Below are positions 36,694-45,836 of a stretch of 64,000 nt of DNA, piece by piece. Source of the stretch: Flavivirga spongiicola. GTDB lineage: Bacteria > Bacteroidota > Bacteroidia > Flavobacteriales > Flavobacteriaceae. The notes under the pieces were generated by a model. The model saw only the letters and a program-made list of their open reading frames with translations. It made no database searches and was not told where the DNA came from. Both the position numbers and the translations under genes were made by a program. Numbering within the stretch: position 1 is the first letter of the stretch; each line of letters begins with the position of its first letter. The stretch covers positions 717,001 through 781,000 of the forward strand of contig NZ_JAUOEO010000001.1 of the NCBI RefSeq assembly GCF_030540825.1. The letters are read 5' to 3'.

Positions 36694-39600
36694 ATGATTA
36701 AAAACATAATTTGTATAATAAGTGCTATTTTATTTTGCGCATCATCATCTTTTGCACAAGATATTGTAAAAGCGCAATCTGTTAAATCAATAGAAATCAG
36801 TGGAAAGATTCTTGATGAAGCAGATAATCAGCCTATTTTAGGAGCAACAATATTGGTTAGAGGCACCACAAAAGGGGTCGCTACAGATTTTGATGGTAGT
36901 TTTTCAGTATTGGTGAATATTGGAGATATATTAATGATTTCTTCTTTAGGTTATGGAACTGAAGAGTATAAAGTGGTAGACGAAAAGGAAATCACAATCT
37001 ATTTAAAAGCGAGTCTGGAAACTTTAGATCTCGTAACCGTTGTTGGTTATGGTGTTCAAGAAAAACGAGATTTAACTGGATCCATTGGATCTATTAAAGC
37101 CAAAGATATTGATAAGACCATAGTAAGTATAGATAATGCCTTAGCAGGAAAAATATCAGGGGTACAGGTCATATCAAGTTCTGGCGTTCCAGGAAGTGCT
37201 ACAGCAATAACCATTAGAGGGATTAGTACTTTAAGTGCAGACAGCAATCCACTAATTGTAATAGATGGTGTTCCTATTTATGGGTCTAATAGAGCAAATA
37301 ATACCACAGGTTTTGAAAGAGGTGTTCTTCCGGGAATAGGTTTTGGAGGAACAAATGTTTCAAACCCTTTAAGAAATAATTTATCGGAGTTTGAGAGAAA
37401 TCCATTATCTATGTTAAACTTAAATGATATAGAATCCATTGAAGTTTTAAAAGATGCTTATGCTACTGCCATATATGGTTCTAGAGGTGCCGCTGGAGTT
37501 ATATTGATAACAACAAAGAAAGGTCATTCAAAAAAACCTAGAGTTAGCTTTAATCACAGCACTACTTTTAGTGACCCGATAGATACACCCGATCTTTTAA
37601 ATGCAGAGCAATATTCCGAAATTTATAGGTTATCCAATCCTAATTATAGCGACGGCACTTCCTTTCCGTTTACCGGACAGGATAGTAATTGGTTAGACAA
37701 TGTTCTTAGAACTGGTGTAACTAGTAACTTCAATGTATCTCTATCTGCTAATACTGATAAACTAAATTATTTTTTTAGCACTTCGTATTTAAATCAAGAA
37801 TCATATATTGTTAATCAGGATTTTAAAAAGTACAATACCCGATTAAATATTGATTATAATATTACCGACCATATAAAAATCGGAGCAAACGCTAGTTTAA
37901 ATTTTTCAGATAATGCCGCTTTAAATGCACCAAGTATTTATAGAAATGCTGTTTTAAAAGCGCCAAATATTCCTCAAACAGATGATACGGGAGCTTACTT
38001 TTTTGGAGCAGAGCCAAATATTTCAGGAATTGTAAATAATCCTTTAGCACAAGCATATAGAGATATAAATAAAGTGGAAGATGATAGGATTATAGGTAAC
38101 ATTTATGCCGAAGTTAAACCATTTGGTTGGTTAACCTTAAAGTCTGAAGTTGGGATAGACCATTATAATTCCGAAGCTTATAGCAGATTAATAAGTAGAC
38201 CATCTATTGTAGGTGGAAATGCTACATCTAGAAAGATTGAAAACAAAAAGTTTGTCATAAACAATACGGCAACCATTGTAAAAGTATTTGATAATGTACA
38301 TGCCATTAATAGTGTTATAGGACAAAGTTTTGAAACCTCTAAGGAATGGTCTTTTGCCACAGATGCACGTGATTTTGCCAACGACGATATTTTAGATATT
38401 AACCAAGGAGGCACTGTTAATGTTTCAGACCCTCTTTTAAGAGAGTGGGCATTGTTTTCAGTTTTTGGGAGGTTAAACTATCAATATGATCATAAGTATC
38501 TAGCAGGAGTTACTTATCGTTTAGACGGATCTTCTCGATTTGCTAAAAATAACAGATATATAGGTTTTCCTTCTTTTTCTTTAGGTTGGAGAGCATCTAA
38601 CGAAAACTTTTTAAAGAACGTATCCTGGCTAGACGAATTGAAGTTTAGAGGAAGCATTGGTTTTGCAGGTGTGGATGGTAATAGTGGTGTCGGAGGTTAT
38701 TATGGAAACCAAGGACAATACCAGCTATTCAGATATGGTAACAACACACTTCCTCAATATCTTGACACTCAGATATTACAGGTTATTCAACCTAATAACC
38801 CAGACTTGGAATGGGAACGAACAAGAACACTCGATTTGGGACTTGACTTAAGTTTGTTTAATGACAAAATAAATCTTACAGTAGATTATTATCATAAAAA
38901 AATAACCAATTTACTTTACCAATCCGCTGTGCCATGGTATCAGGGTTATGCTTTGCAGGATCAAAACATTGGAGATATGGAAAATAAAGGGTTTGAAATA
39001 ACCCTAAATACAGAGAACATTAAAACCAAAGATTTTACATGGACTACAAACTTTAATATCTCAAGAAATACCAATAAAATTTTAAAGTTAAACTTTGGTG
39101 GTAGTGATGAAACAGGAGCAACATTTGGATATAAATACTTTGAAGAAGGACTTTCTGCCGGTCAATTCTTTTTATTCGATTGGGACGGCGTAGATGCCTT
39201 GACAGGAAACCCGGTTTGGAACCTTCCTGATGGCACACAAACCCAAACACCACCAGCATCGTTGCCTAATTCATCTCAGTATAGAAGACCTATGGGAGAT
39301 GCATTACCAGATTTTTACGGTGGTTTTACGAATTCTTTTACTTATAAAAACTGGAATCTTGAAGCCTTCTTTTCGTTCTCATCAGGAAACCAATTATATA
39401 ATGGTACAAAAGCGTTACTCTATACCTATACAACAACTGATGCTAATAATTTAAGTGCAGATTTGTTAGACTATTGGTTAATTGCAGGGCACCGTACAGA
39501 TATTCCTCGATTTGATAATGCATCTATTATTAGGAGCTTTTTTGGAGGCGTTGATTATACCTCGGGAAGAGATTCTGATAGGTTTTTGGAAGACGCCTCG

Positions 39601-39840
39601 TATTTAAGGCTAAAAAATATTAAACTATCTTATAGTTTACCAAAATCAATATTAGATAAAACATTTTTTAGAGATTTTTCCATATATGTACAAGGAAGCA
39701 ACCTATTAACATTTACAAACTATTCAGGACTAGATCCAGAAGTAAGTGCCTTTGGTTCTTCCGCGTTAATAAGTGGGTATGATGAATTAACCATGCCTCA
39801 AGCAAAATCGTATAGTATTGGTATAAATGTTGGATTTTAA
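36694..39840 (+). CDS. SusC-like TonB-dependent transporter (second system)
   Basis: A 1048-residue SusC-family protein with a signal peptide (FCASSSFAQ, to about residue 22) and a carboxypeptidase-regulatory-like domain (about 34-108, GATILVRGTTKGVATDFDG). A TonB-box-like LVTVVGYG is followed by a plug (ITIRGISTLSADSNPLIVIDGVP) and a barrel ending in SIGINVGF. It has no STN domain, unlike the third SusC at 45837, so it is not expected to signal to an anti-sigma factor. The partner SusD starts 12 bp downstream. The substrate is unknown: no polysaccharide-degrading gene is adjacent, while thioredoxin-like proteins are. Confidence 0.94.
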   Translation: MIKNIICIISAILFCASSSFAQDIVKAQSVKSIEISGKILDEADNQPILGATILVRGTTKGVATDFDGSFSVLVNIGDILMISSLGYGTEEYKVVDEKEITIYLKASLETLDLVTVVGYGVQEKRDLTGSIGSIKAKDIDKTIVSIDNALAGKISGVQVISSSGVPGSATAITIRGISTLSADSNPLIVIDGVPIYGSNRANNTTGFERGVLPGIGFGGTNVSNPLRNNLSEFERNPLSMLNLNDIESIEVLKDAYATAIYGSRGAAGVILITTKKGHSKKPRVSFNHSTTFSDPIDTPDLLNAEQYSEIYRLSNPNYSDGTSFPFTGQDSNWLDNVLRTGVTSNFNVSLSANTDKLNYFFSTSYLNQESYIVNQDFKKYNTRLNIDYNITDHIKIGANASLNFSDNAALNAPSIYRNAVLKAPNIPQTDDTGAYFFGAEPNISGIVNNPLAQAYRDINKVEDDRIIGNIYAEVKPFGWLTLKSEVGIDHYNSEAYSRLISRPSIVGGNATSRKIENKKFVINNTATIVKVFDNVHAINSVIGQSFETSKEWSFATDARDFANDDILDINQGGTVNVSDPLLREWALFSVFGRLNYQYDHKYLAGVTYRLDGSSRFAKNNRYIGFPSFSLGWRASNENFLKNVSWLDELKFRGSIGFAGVDGNSGVGGYYGNQGQYQLFRYGNNTLPQYLDTQILQVIQPNNPDLEWERTRTLDLGLDLSLFNDKINLTVDYYHKKITNLLYQSAVPWYQGYALQDQNIGDMENKGFEITLNTENIKTKDFTWTTNFNISRNTNKILKLNFGGSDETGATFGYKYFEEGLSAGQFFLFDWDGVDALTGNPVWNLPDGTQTQTPPASLPNSSQYRRPMGDALPDFYGGFTNSFTYKNWNLEAFFSFSSGNQLYNGTKALLYTYTTTDANNLSADLLDYWLIAGHRTDIPRFDNASIIRSFFGGVDYTSGRDSDRFLEDASYLRLKNIKLSYSLPKSILDKTFFRDFSIYVQGSNLLTFTNYSGLDPEVSAFGSSALISGYDELTMPQAKSYSIGINVGF

Positions 39841-39852
39841 AATATATAACAG

Positions 39853-41277
39853 ATGAAAAATATACATATAAAAATAACCTCTTGTATTTGCCTTGTATTC
39901 GCCTTGGTATCATGCGATAGTCAGTTAGATTTAGCCCCTACAGACGTGATCGTTGAAAGAGAAGTATTTGCAACGGCTCAAAATGCAGAACAAGCATTAT
40001 CAGACGGTTATTATAAGCTATTTGAAGCTTCGGTGGGGATGACTCACTTAATACCGGATTTTTCGTTACCCTATGTTGGTGTACCAGATATCGCATTTTA
40101 TTCAGATTTTTATGGTGGAAACTTAATAGCGACGAATTCACAGGTTGAAACCATTTGGACAGAATATTATGAAGCTATTAATGTAGCCAATGTGTTTATA
40201 CAGCAAATACCTCTTTTTGGCCAGTATGATGAAGCTACAGAGTTGCAACACATAGGAGAGGCTAAATTTTTAAGAGCCTACTCTTACTGGGCATTATTGT
40301 CTTTTTATGGAGACAAGGCGCTTATTGGAAACCCAGAAGGCTTGTGTGTGCCACTTCAATTAGCACCTTTTAATGGTGCTAAATTAGAACCTCAGGATAT
40401 AAAGCCTAGAAACACTAATGACGAAGTATATACTCAAATTATTAAGGATCTAACAGAAGCTATTGAAGATTTGTCAGAGTCTCATGGTGATAATGTAAAA
40501 ACCCGCGTTCGTGCAACTAAAACCACAGCTTATGCTTTATTATCCAGAGTACAACTTTATAAAAAGGATTATCAGGCTTGCGCAGATGCTTCAGCTGAAG
40601 TGTTAGCAAATACTAATTATAAGTTAGAACTAGGTAGTTTACGCAACTTATTCCCACTAAATGAAGATGGTACAGTTTCTAATTTTAATGACGAGGTCAT
40701 TTTTGGATTTCCTGTGAGTTCAAATGGGGGCAATTTTCAATTCGGTATTCATAATCTATTTTATTATAACAGAGGTCTTTATGCAGATTCAGATTTTATT
40801 AATACTATGGATCCTGCGGACAAAAGAAGGACAGAATTGCTTTTTGATGGGAATCCACTAAATACAACAACTAATGTTGGTGAAAAAACAACGTTTAAAT
40901 ATAATAACCCAGATTCAAGAGATGATATTATTGTGCTACGTTTAGCTGAAATCTTGTTGAACAGAGCAGAAGCTTTGGCACAGTTAAATGACGTAAATTC
41001 AGAAAGTGTTTCTCTTCTAAACCAAATAAGAGAACGTAGTGGAATAACACCTGTTCTAGAAAGTGATTTTGCATCAAAAGAAGAACTATTAACGGCATTA
41101 TACGATGAAAGGCATATAGAAACCGCTTTTGAAGGCCGTAGTCGTTTTGATTTTATGAGGACCAATAGGCCTTTAAGAAATCCTGTACTTACAGATGAAC
41201 AAAAAACATTTCCAATTCCCCAAAGAGAAATTGATATATCTGGCGGGGTATTAGTTCAAAATCCTGGTTACAATTAA
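39853..41277 (+). CDS. SusD-like outer-membrane lipoprotein (second system)
   Basis: A 474-residue SusD/RagB-family lipoprotein (lipobox Cys21). Typical segments are LRAYSYWALLSFYGD, LLNRAEALAQLNDVNSESV, LYDERHIETAFEGRSRFDFMRT and the terminal LVQNPGYN. It pairs with the SusC at 36694 as its substrate-binding lid. The ligand cannot be deduced from sequence. Confidence 0.93.
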   Translation: MKNIHIKITSCICLVFALVSCDSQLDLAPTDVIVEREVFATAQNAEQALSDGYYKLFEASVGMTHLIPDFSLPYVGVPDIAFYSDFYGGNLIATNSQVETIWTEYYEAINVANVFIQQIPLFGQYDEATELQHIGEAKFLRAYSYWALLSFYGDKALIGNPEGLCVPLQLAPFNGAKLEPQDIKPRNTNDEVYTQIIKDLTEAIEDLSESHGDNVKTRVRATKTTAYALLSRVQLYKKDYQACADASAEVLANTNYKLELGSLRNLFPLNEDGTVSNFNDEVIFGFPVSSNGGNFQFGIHNLFYYNRGLYADSDFINTMDPADKRRTELLFDGNPLNTTTNVGEKTTFKYNNPDSRDDIIVLRLAEILLNRAEALAQLNDVNSESVSLLNQIRERSGITPVLESDFASKEELLTALYDERHIETAFEGRSRFDFMRTNRPLRNPVLTDEQKTFPIPQREIDISGGVLVQNPGYN

Positions 41278-41341
41278 CAGAAATAAATTTTTAAAGAACC
41301 ATAGTTCAACAGTTATAACTAAAAGAATTGGTACTTAAATT

Positions 41342-42607
41342 ATGAGTATCGTAAAAGAACAAATGAAAATAATATCAAAAACAATAATTCTAGTTTTTAC
41401 TCTAATTTTAAGTACCTCTTTGAATGCACAAGAGCATCATATAAATTTTTTAAAATCAGCAAAATGGAAAAAGGTTTTAAAACAATCCCAAAAGGAAAAC
41501 AAACCTATTTTTGTTGATGCCTATACAACTTGGTGCGGGCCTTGTAAAGTTATGGATAGAGAAGTATTTACGGATAAAGAAGTCGCTACTTTTTTCAATG
41601 AAAATTTCATTAGTGTAAAGATGGATATGGAAAAAGGAGAAGGCATTCAATTAAAGCTGGATTGGGATATTAAAGCGTATCCAACACTACTGTATTTTAA
41701 TACAAAAGGAAAAATAATTCATCGGGTAGTAGGTGCTTACGGTGCTGCTGAATTTTTAAACTATTCAAAAATGGCAGTAGACGAAAGCAAGATGGCCATA
41801 AACTTGCAAAAACGATTTGATGCGGGTGAACGAAGTGGTGTTTTTATGTACGATTATTTAGTGTCTTTAAGATTAGGATATCATCAAGAATTAGAAGCAA
41901 AAGTTGCCAATAATTATTTAAGTGCGCTATCAAATGAAGACCTTTTAAAAAAAGAGAACTGGAATATTATTAAAAACTTCATGAAAGACCCTTCAACAAA
42001 AGCTTTTCAATATTTAGTTAATAACATAGAAAAAGTAGCCAAAATAAATGGCGCTGAAGAAGTGAATACTAAATTATATAAAACTATAGATAAACAAATC
42101 CAAACATGGTCTTATTGGTACGGAGATAAAACATTTGAGACAGAAAAAGAGGAAAATTTACTTAAGTTTTTACAAAAGTCTAACTATGATAAAGCACCAT
42201 TTTTACTTGGTAAACTATTAGCTAATAAGTATAAGAGGCTAGAAGATAGCGTGCAATATCTTGAAACATTAGATTATATTGTAAAATTTAATTTAGCTCA
42301 AAACTCTAGTACCATTGTTCATTATGCAAATACTATTATAAATAACCATGAAAGTGAAAGTGCATGGGCTAAAGCTTTAATATGGTTAAACATCGCTGAA
42401 GGCAAAGAAACTAAAATAGAACATAAGGCCGCAATTTTAACAGCAAAAAGTAATGTATTAGCAAAACTAGGAAATAAGTCTGAAGCTGAATTAGCTATAT
42501 TGGCTGCTAAAAAAGCAGATAAGAAAGCTGAAGCTGCTGGTACTAAAATACATTCTATACCTGCATTTAAAATGACCGGTGGAGGTGATCCCCAAAAAAA
42601 AGACTAA
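41342..42607 (+). CDS. Thioredoxin-fold protein with helical C-terminal repeats
   Basis: 421 residues from the first ATG. A second in-frame ATG at 41363 (MKIISKTIILVFTLILSTSLNAQ) gives a standard signal peptide and is the more likely start. The thioredoxin domain (about 35-155) carries TTWCGPCKVM (C65 and C68 from the first ATG) and the cis-Pro site AYPTLLYF. This is the thioredoxin_7/DsbD-gamma type rather than the TlpA type. The C-terminal 260 residues are helical and end in an Ala/Lys-rich segment (TPR-like). It lies 64 bp after susD and ends before a clear terminator, so it is probably the last gene of the second SusCD unit. Confidence 0.85.
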   Translation: MSIVKEQMKIISKTIILVFTLILSTSLNAQEHHINFLKSAKWKKVLKQSQKENKPIFVDAYTTWCGPCKVMDREVFTDKEVATFFNENFISVKMDMEKGEGIQLKLDWDIKAYPTLLYFNTKGKIIHRVVGAYGAAEFLNYSKMAVDESKMAINLQKRFDAGERSGVFMYDYLVSLRLGYHQELEAKVANNYLSALSNEDLLKKENWNIIKNFMKDPSTKAFQYLVNNIEKVAKINGAEEVNTKLYKTIDKQIQTWSYWYGDKTFETEKEENLLKFLQKSNYDKAPFLLGKLLANKYKRLEDSVQYLETLDYIVKFNLAQNSSTIVHYANTIINNHESESAWAKALIWLNIAEGKETKIEHKAAILTAKSNVLAKLGNKSEAELAILAAKKADKKAEAAGTKIHSIPAFKMTGGGDPQKKD

Positions 42608-42630
42608 TTAAAAATTGATAAATTATAAGG

Positions 42631-42671
42631 CTTCCTGAAAAGCAAATTTCAAGCATTTTCAGGAAGTTTTT
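42631..42671 (+). terminator. Rho-independent terminator
   Basis: CTTCCTGAAAA (42631-42641) pairs perfectly with TTTTCAGGAAG (42656-42666), followed by TTTTT. It closes the second SusCD unit. Confidence 0.88.
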
Positions 42672-42703
42672 AAAAACTATTAAGTATATTTTATAGTAAC
42701 AAG

Positions 42704-43210
42704 ATGAAACATATTTATATTCTATTTGCTATCCTTTTAACATATAGTGTAGGGCATTCTCAAATGGCAGCGGCCAAAGAAATTCCTCCAAATGTTAGTC
42801 ATCGCATTAAAATAAAGGCACCCGTAAATGCTGTTTGGGAGTATTTATTAAAGTTTGAAAATCTATCAGAATTTGGCTCGGAAATAGTATCTAAAAGTAC
42901 AACGAAAGGAATTGGATTAGGTTCTTTACGTGATGTGGTTTTTAAAGATGGTACACAGCGTTCTGAAGAAGTGGAAGTTATAGCACCTAGATTTAAAAAA
43001 ATAGGTTTTAAAGTTTTAACTTCAGACAAAATATTTTCAAGGTATTTTTACGTTTTTGAGATTAATAGAGCCAATGATTTTGAATGCTTTGTTACTTTGA
43101 AATCATATTATGGCCTTAATAGTGAAAAAGAAAGTAATCAAGTTAAAAGAAAGGTTAAAAAAGAACTCGAAACCTTACTTAAAGGTTTGAAACTATATTT
43201 TGAAAATTAA
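42704..43210 (+). CDS. SRPBCC (START/polyketide-cyclase-like) family protein, secreted
   Basis: A 168-residue protein with a signal peptide (to about residue 19, SVGHS). A single SRPBCC domain follows, recognisable from HRIKIKAPVNAVWEYLLKFENLSEFGSEIV, the glycine-rich turn GIGLGSLRDVVFKDG and a long C-terminal helix (KRKVKKELETLLKGLKLYF). These domains bind hydrophobic ligands in a helix-grip cavity. Export is unusual but not rare for the family in Bacteroidetes. It stands alone after a terminator. Ligand and role are unknown. Confidence 0.8.
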   Translation: MKHIYILFAILLTYSVGHSQMAAAKEIPPNVSHRIKIKAPVNAVWEYLLKFENLSEFGSEIVSKSTTKGIGLGSLRDVVFKDGTQRSEEVEVIAPRFKKIGFKVLTSDKIFSRYFYVFEINRANDFECFVTLKSYYGLNSEKESNQVKRKVKKELETLLKGLKLYFEN

Positions 43211-43291
43211 ATTTTAACATACAAATCAAATATTAACAATACTTTAATAGTTATATTTAAGCTCATTATAAGATAATAAAATATAAAAATA

Positions 43292-43299
43292 TATTTTTG
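43292..43299 (+). promoter_or_regulatory. -7 promoter element before the small membrane protein gene
   Basis: TATTTTTG matches TAnnTTTG and lies 16 bp before the ATG at 43316. This supports a real, separately expressed small gene with a short leader. Confidence 0.5.
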
Positions 43300-43315
43300 T
43301 GGCCACAGGCATGAT

Positions 43316-43600
43316 ATGAAAACAGTTGTAGAAAACATACAAGATCAAATAAAAGCAAAGGATACAGCTGATATTGTGCCAGCTCATAAAATTCTGGATA
43401 TTGCAACAAAAATTGAAAGTAGTGAAGGCGCTATCATCCCTAAAGAAGCCATTGCTTGGATAGAATTACAGCCTTCAATTAAAATTGAAACGAAAGACAA
43501 TACTCCTGTACTATCATATGTATTATATGGCATCTTTACACTTGCCGTTGTAGTGGCTATTAAAATCATTTTTAATAAACTTAAATCACGTTCTGCATAA
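43316..43600 (+). CDS. Small single-pass membrane protein, unknown function
   Basis: 94 residues: a charged, mostly helical N-terminal half (about 1-60, QIKAKDTADIVPAHKILDIATKIESSEG) and one transmembrane helix (about 64-85) followed by a basic tail (KLKSRSA). This implies N-terminal exposure on one face and a tail anchored by positive charge. I do not recognise the family. A -7 element at 43292 and an ECF sigma gene 180 bp downstream are the only context. It could be a small regulator of the sigma unit, but nothing proves it. Confidence 0.55.
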   Translation: MKTVVENIQDQIKAKDTADIVPAHKILDIATKIESSEGAIIPKEAIAWIELQPSIKIETKDNTPVLSYVLYGIFTLAVVVAIKIIFNKLKSRSA

Positions 43601-43724
43601 TTTTCCTTCCATTTACGCTTGCAACATAACAAATCGCTTCTTTTTACAGTTTTATTCGGTTCTTTATATAAAGACATAACATGTTGTATACAAGCTTCCA
43701 TCTAAGAATTTCATATTAGAAAAT

Positions 43725-43763
43725 GATAGGATAAATCCTATATAAAATAATTACATACTTTTG
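43725..43763 (+). promoter_or_regulatory. Palindrome and -7 element before the ECF sigma gene (site E)
   Basis: ATAGGAT-AA-ATCCTAT at 43726-43741 is a perfect 7+2+7 palindrome containing AGGA-TAAA-TCCT (centre 43733.5). TACTTTTG at 43756-43763 is a perfect -7 element, giving a spacing of 22.5 bp instead of 30.5 bp, so the box overlaps the -33 region. It may be bound by a related factor or repress rather than activate. Confidence 0.55.
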
Positions 43764-43781
43764 CCATAGATAATTCTATCC

Positions 43782-44372
43782 ATGCAAAGTAATTCAAAAA
43801 CAAATGATGATATACTAATCGATCGTCTAAAAAAAGGAGATAAAAAAGCGCTTACGGAGCTCTATAACACCTATTGGAAACCTTTGTTTATCTCATCTTA
43901 TAATTTATTAAAAGATAATGAATTATGTGAAGAAATTATCCAGGATGTTTTTATCGATTTATGGAATAGTCGAGAGAAAATTCAAATCAAAATTTCTATA
44001 AACAGTTATTTATATGCCTGTACACGGTATAAAGTTTTTTCACAGTTTAGAAAAAACAAAATTATTAGAGTAGAACTTTTCGAAGATTTAAATAAACGAT
44101 TTCAATATGCAACGCCAGAAACAAAGCTCATGCATCAAGAATTAGTTGAGCAAATTGATGCCATAGTAGAAACATTACCCCAAAGATGCAAGCAAGTATA
44201 TAAGTTAAGTAGAGGTGAACAATTAAGCCATAAAGAAATAGCTGAACAACTTAATATTTCAACAAAGACGGTTGAAAATCACATTACAAATGCTCTTAAA
44301 ATCTTAAAGATGTCATTAGGTCACTCGTTTAGCATTGAAATCTTGTATCTTATAAGTCAAAACCTAAATTGA
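43782..44372 (+). CDS. ECF-type RNA polymerase sigma factor (FecI-like)
   Basis: A 196-residue sigma-70 family protein. Region 2 (about 22-90) has LYNTYWKPLFISSYNLLKD and EEIIQDVFIDLWNSREKI. Region 4 (about 128-180) has LPQRCKQVYKLSRGEQLSHKEIAEQLNISTKTVENHITNALKIL. Length and linker fit the Bacteroidetes FecI-like ECF group. The next gene but for a terminator is a FecR anti-sigma factor, followed by a SusC with an STN signalling domain. That makes a classical trans-envelope cell-surface signalling cascade induced by substrate binding to the transporter. Confidence 0.94.
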   Translation: MQSNSKTNDDILIDRLKKGDKKALTELYNTYWKPLFISSYNLLKDNELCEEIIQDVFIDLWNSREKIQIKISINSYLYACTRYKVFSQFRKNKIIRVELFEDLNKRFQYATPETKLMHQELVEQIDAIVETLPQRCKQVYKLSRGEQLSHKEIAEQLNISTKTVENHITNALKILKMSLGHSFSIEILYLISQNLN

Positions 44373-44380
44373 GTCCAGAA

Positions 44381-44412
44381 TATAGCTTTGATAGGCTATA
44401 GTTTTTCTTCTT
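44381..44412 (+). terminator. Hairpin and T-rich tract after the sigma factor gene
   Basis: TATAGC (44381-44386) pairs with GCTATA (44395-44400), followed by GTTTTTCTTCTT. This indicates that sigma and anti-sigma genes are not simply one transcript. Confidence 0.6.
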
Positions 44413-44590
44413 AAAGCACTTCAGTTTTAAACTTTTTATAGTACCATTTTCCATTTGAAATTACTGGAATAAAACACGCCTTTTTCCTTTATACAAATTA
44501 TAAAATTAAAATTTTCCTGATTTTATTTAGGGGATACCCGATTTTATAGACACTATAGATATATAACCCAAAACTAGAAATTAAAAATCA

Positions 44591-45745
44591 ATGAATACGA
44601 ATGATGTAAATAATCAAGATTTTCAAGAGTTAATTGAAAAATATCTAAATGGTGAAACCACTCTTGAACAGGTAAAACAACTTGTAAATTATTATGAAAG
44701 TTTTCAACAAAATCATGAATGGGTTGAAACGTTAGGTCCTGAAAGTACCATTAAAAATAGAATGCTTATCAATATTCTTGAAGTGCTTCAAGACGAAGAT
44801 ACTGAAACTGTTAAAGTTATTCCTTTTTATAAAAAAGCACTATTCAAATACGGCGTTGCGGCTTCTATAGTCCTACTAATTTCTTTAGCTTTTATTTTTA
44901 ACAAAGGTCATTCAGAAATTGTTGAGCCCATAATTGTAAACAATAATATTAAAGTTGGTACAGATAAAGCAACACTTACTCTAGGAGATGGTACAGAAGT
45001 AGCTTTAGAAAAAGGTCAAACTTATATCGCTGCTAACTTAAGTAGTAACGGAGAGGAATTGGTCTATAACGATTCAAAAAATATAAAGCCAGAAATAGTA
45101 TATAATTATTTAACTATTCCCAGAGGAGGACAATATGCTGTTAAACTGTCTGATGGGACACAAGTATGGCTTAACTCTGAATCTAAACTTAAATACCCTG
45201 TAAACTTTATTAAAGGTGAAACTAGGGTCGTTGAACTTGTTTATGGTGAAGCCTATTTTGATGTGTCACCCAGTACCGATCACAACGGTGCAAAATTTAA
45301 AGTCCACGCATCATATCAAGAAATTGAAGTCTTGGGAACTGAATTTAATGTAAGCGCCTATAAAGATGAAACTACGATTTATACCACCCTAGTAGAAGGA
45401 AAAGTGGCTGTTACTAATGGGAATACTTATAGCATATTAAGCCCTGAACAACAATCGATAATTAAAAACGGTATAGCGGGGATCGAAATCGTAAAAGCCG
45501 ATGTTTATTCGGTAACATCATGGCGGAAAGGAATTTTTAGTTTTGACAGAATGCCCTTTGAAAAGGTTATGAAGGTATTAACCAGATGGTATGATATTAA
45601 TGTTGTCTTTGTTGATTCAAATCTTAAACAGGATCATTTTACAGGAATACTAAGAAAAAATCAAAGCATAGAAGAAATTTTAGAATCCATAACCACAAAT
45701 AATATAGCCTATGAAATAAACAACAACACTGTAATTTTTAAATAA
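44591..45745 (+). CDS. FecR-family anti-sigma factor
   Basis: A 384-residue single-pass inner-membrane protein. The cytoplasmic N-terminal part (1-84) would bind the sigma factor. A transmembrane helix spans about 86-104. The periplasmic FecR domain (about 175-275) contains IPRGGQYAVKLSDGTQVWLNSES and LGTEFNVSAYKD. A C-terminal DUF4974 domain (about 315-384, FSFDRMPFEKVMKVLTRWYDINV) contacts the STN domain of the partner SusC. The partner lies 91 bp downstream. A hairpin-forming leader separates them. Confidence 0.94.
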   Translation: MNTNDVNNQDFQELIEKYLNGETTLEQVKQLVNYYESFQQNHEWVETLGPESTIKNRMLINILEVLQDEDTETVKVIPFYKKALFKYGVAASIVLLISLAFIFNKGHSEIVEPIIVNNNIKVGTDKATLTLGDGTEVALEKGQTYIAANLSSNGEELVYNDSKNIKPEIVYNYLTIPRGGQYAVKLSDGTQVWLNSESKLKYPVNFIKGETRVVELVYGEAYFDVSPSTDHNGAKFKVHASYQEIEVLGTEFNVSAYKDETTIYTTLVEGKVAVTNGNTYSILSPEQQSIIKNGIAGIEIVKADVYSVTSWRKGIFSFDRMPFEKVMKVLTRWYDINVVFVDSNLKQDHFTGILRKNQSIEEILESITTNNIAYEINNNTVIFK

Positions 45746-45750
45746 AAAAA

Positions 45751-45794
45751 GGGAACGAGGTTCAAATATCTCACTAAGCAAACCTCTATTTCCC
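45751..45794 (+). other. Leader hairpin between anti-sigma gene and susC
   Basis: GGGAA plus AGGTT (45751-45762) pair with AACCT plus TTCCC (45781-45794) around a small internal loop and an 18-nt terminal loop. No T tract follows, so it may modulate rather than stop transcription into the transporter gene. Confidence 0.45.
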
Positions 45795-45836
45795 CTAAAC
45801 ATTAATTAATAACTTATTAACTAATACAACAAATTT

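Noticed and set aside
36694..41277. Second SusCD pair as a polysaccharide utilisation locus
   Set aside because: No glycoside hydrolase, polysaccharide lyase or sulfatase is adjacent, so a glycan substrate cannot be assigned.
44529..44540. AGGG-GATA-CCCG upstream of the FecR gene as another member of the AGGA-N4-TCCY box family
   Set aside because: The half-sites differ and no TAnnTTTR element lies at 30-31 bp in either orientation.
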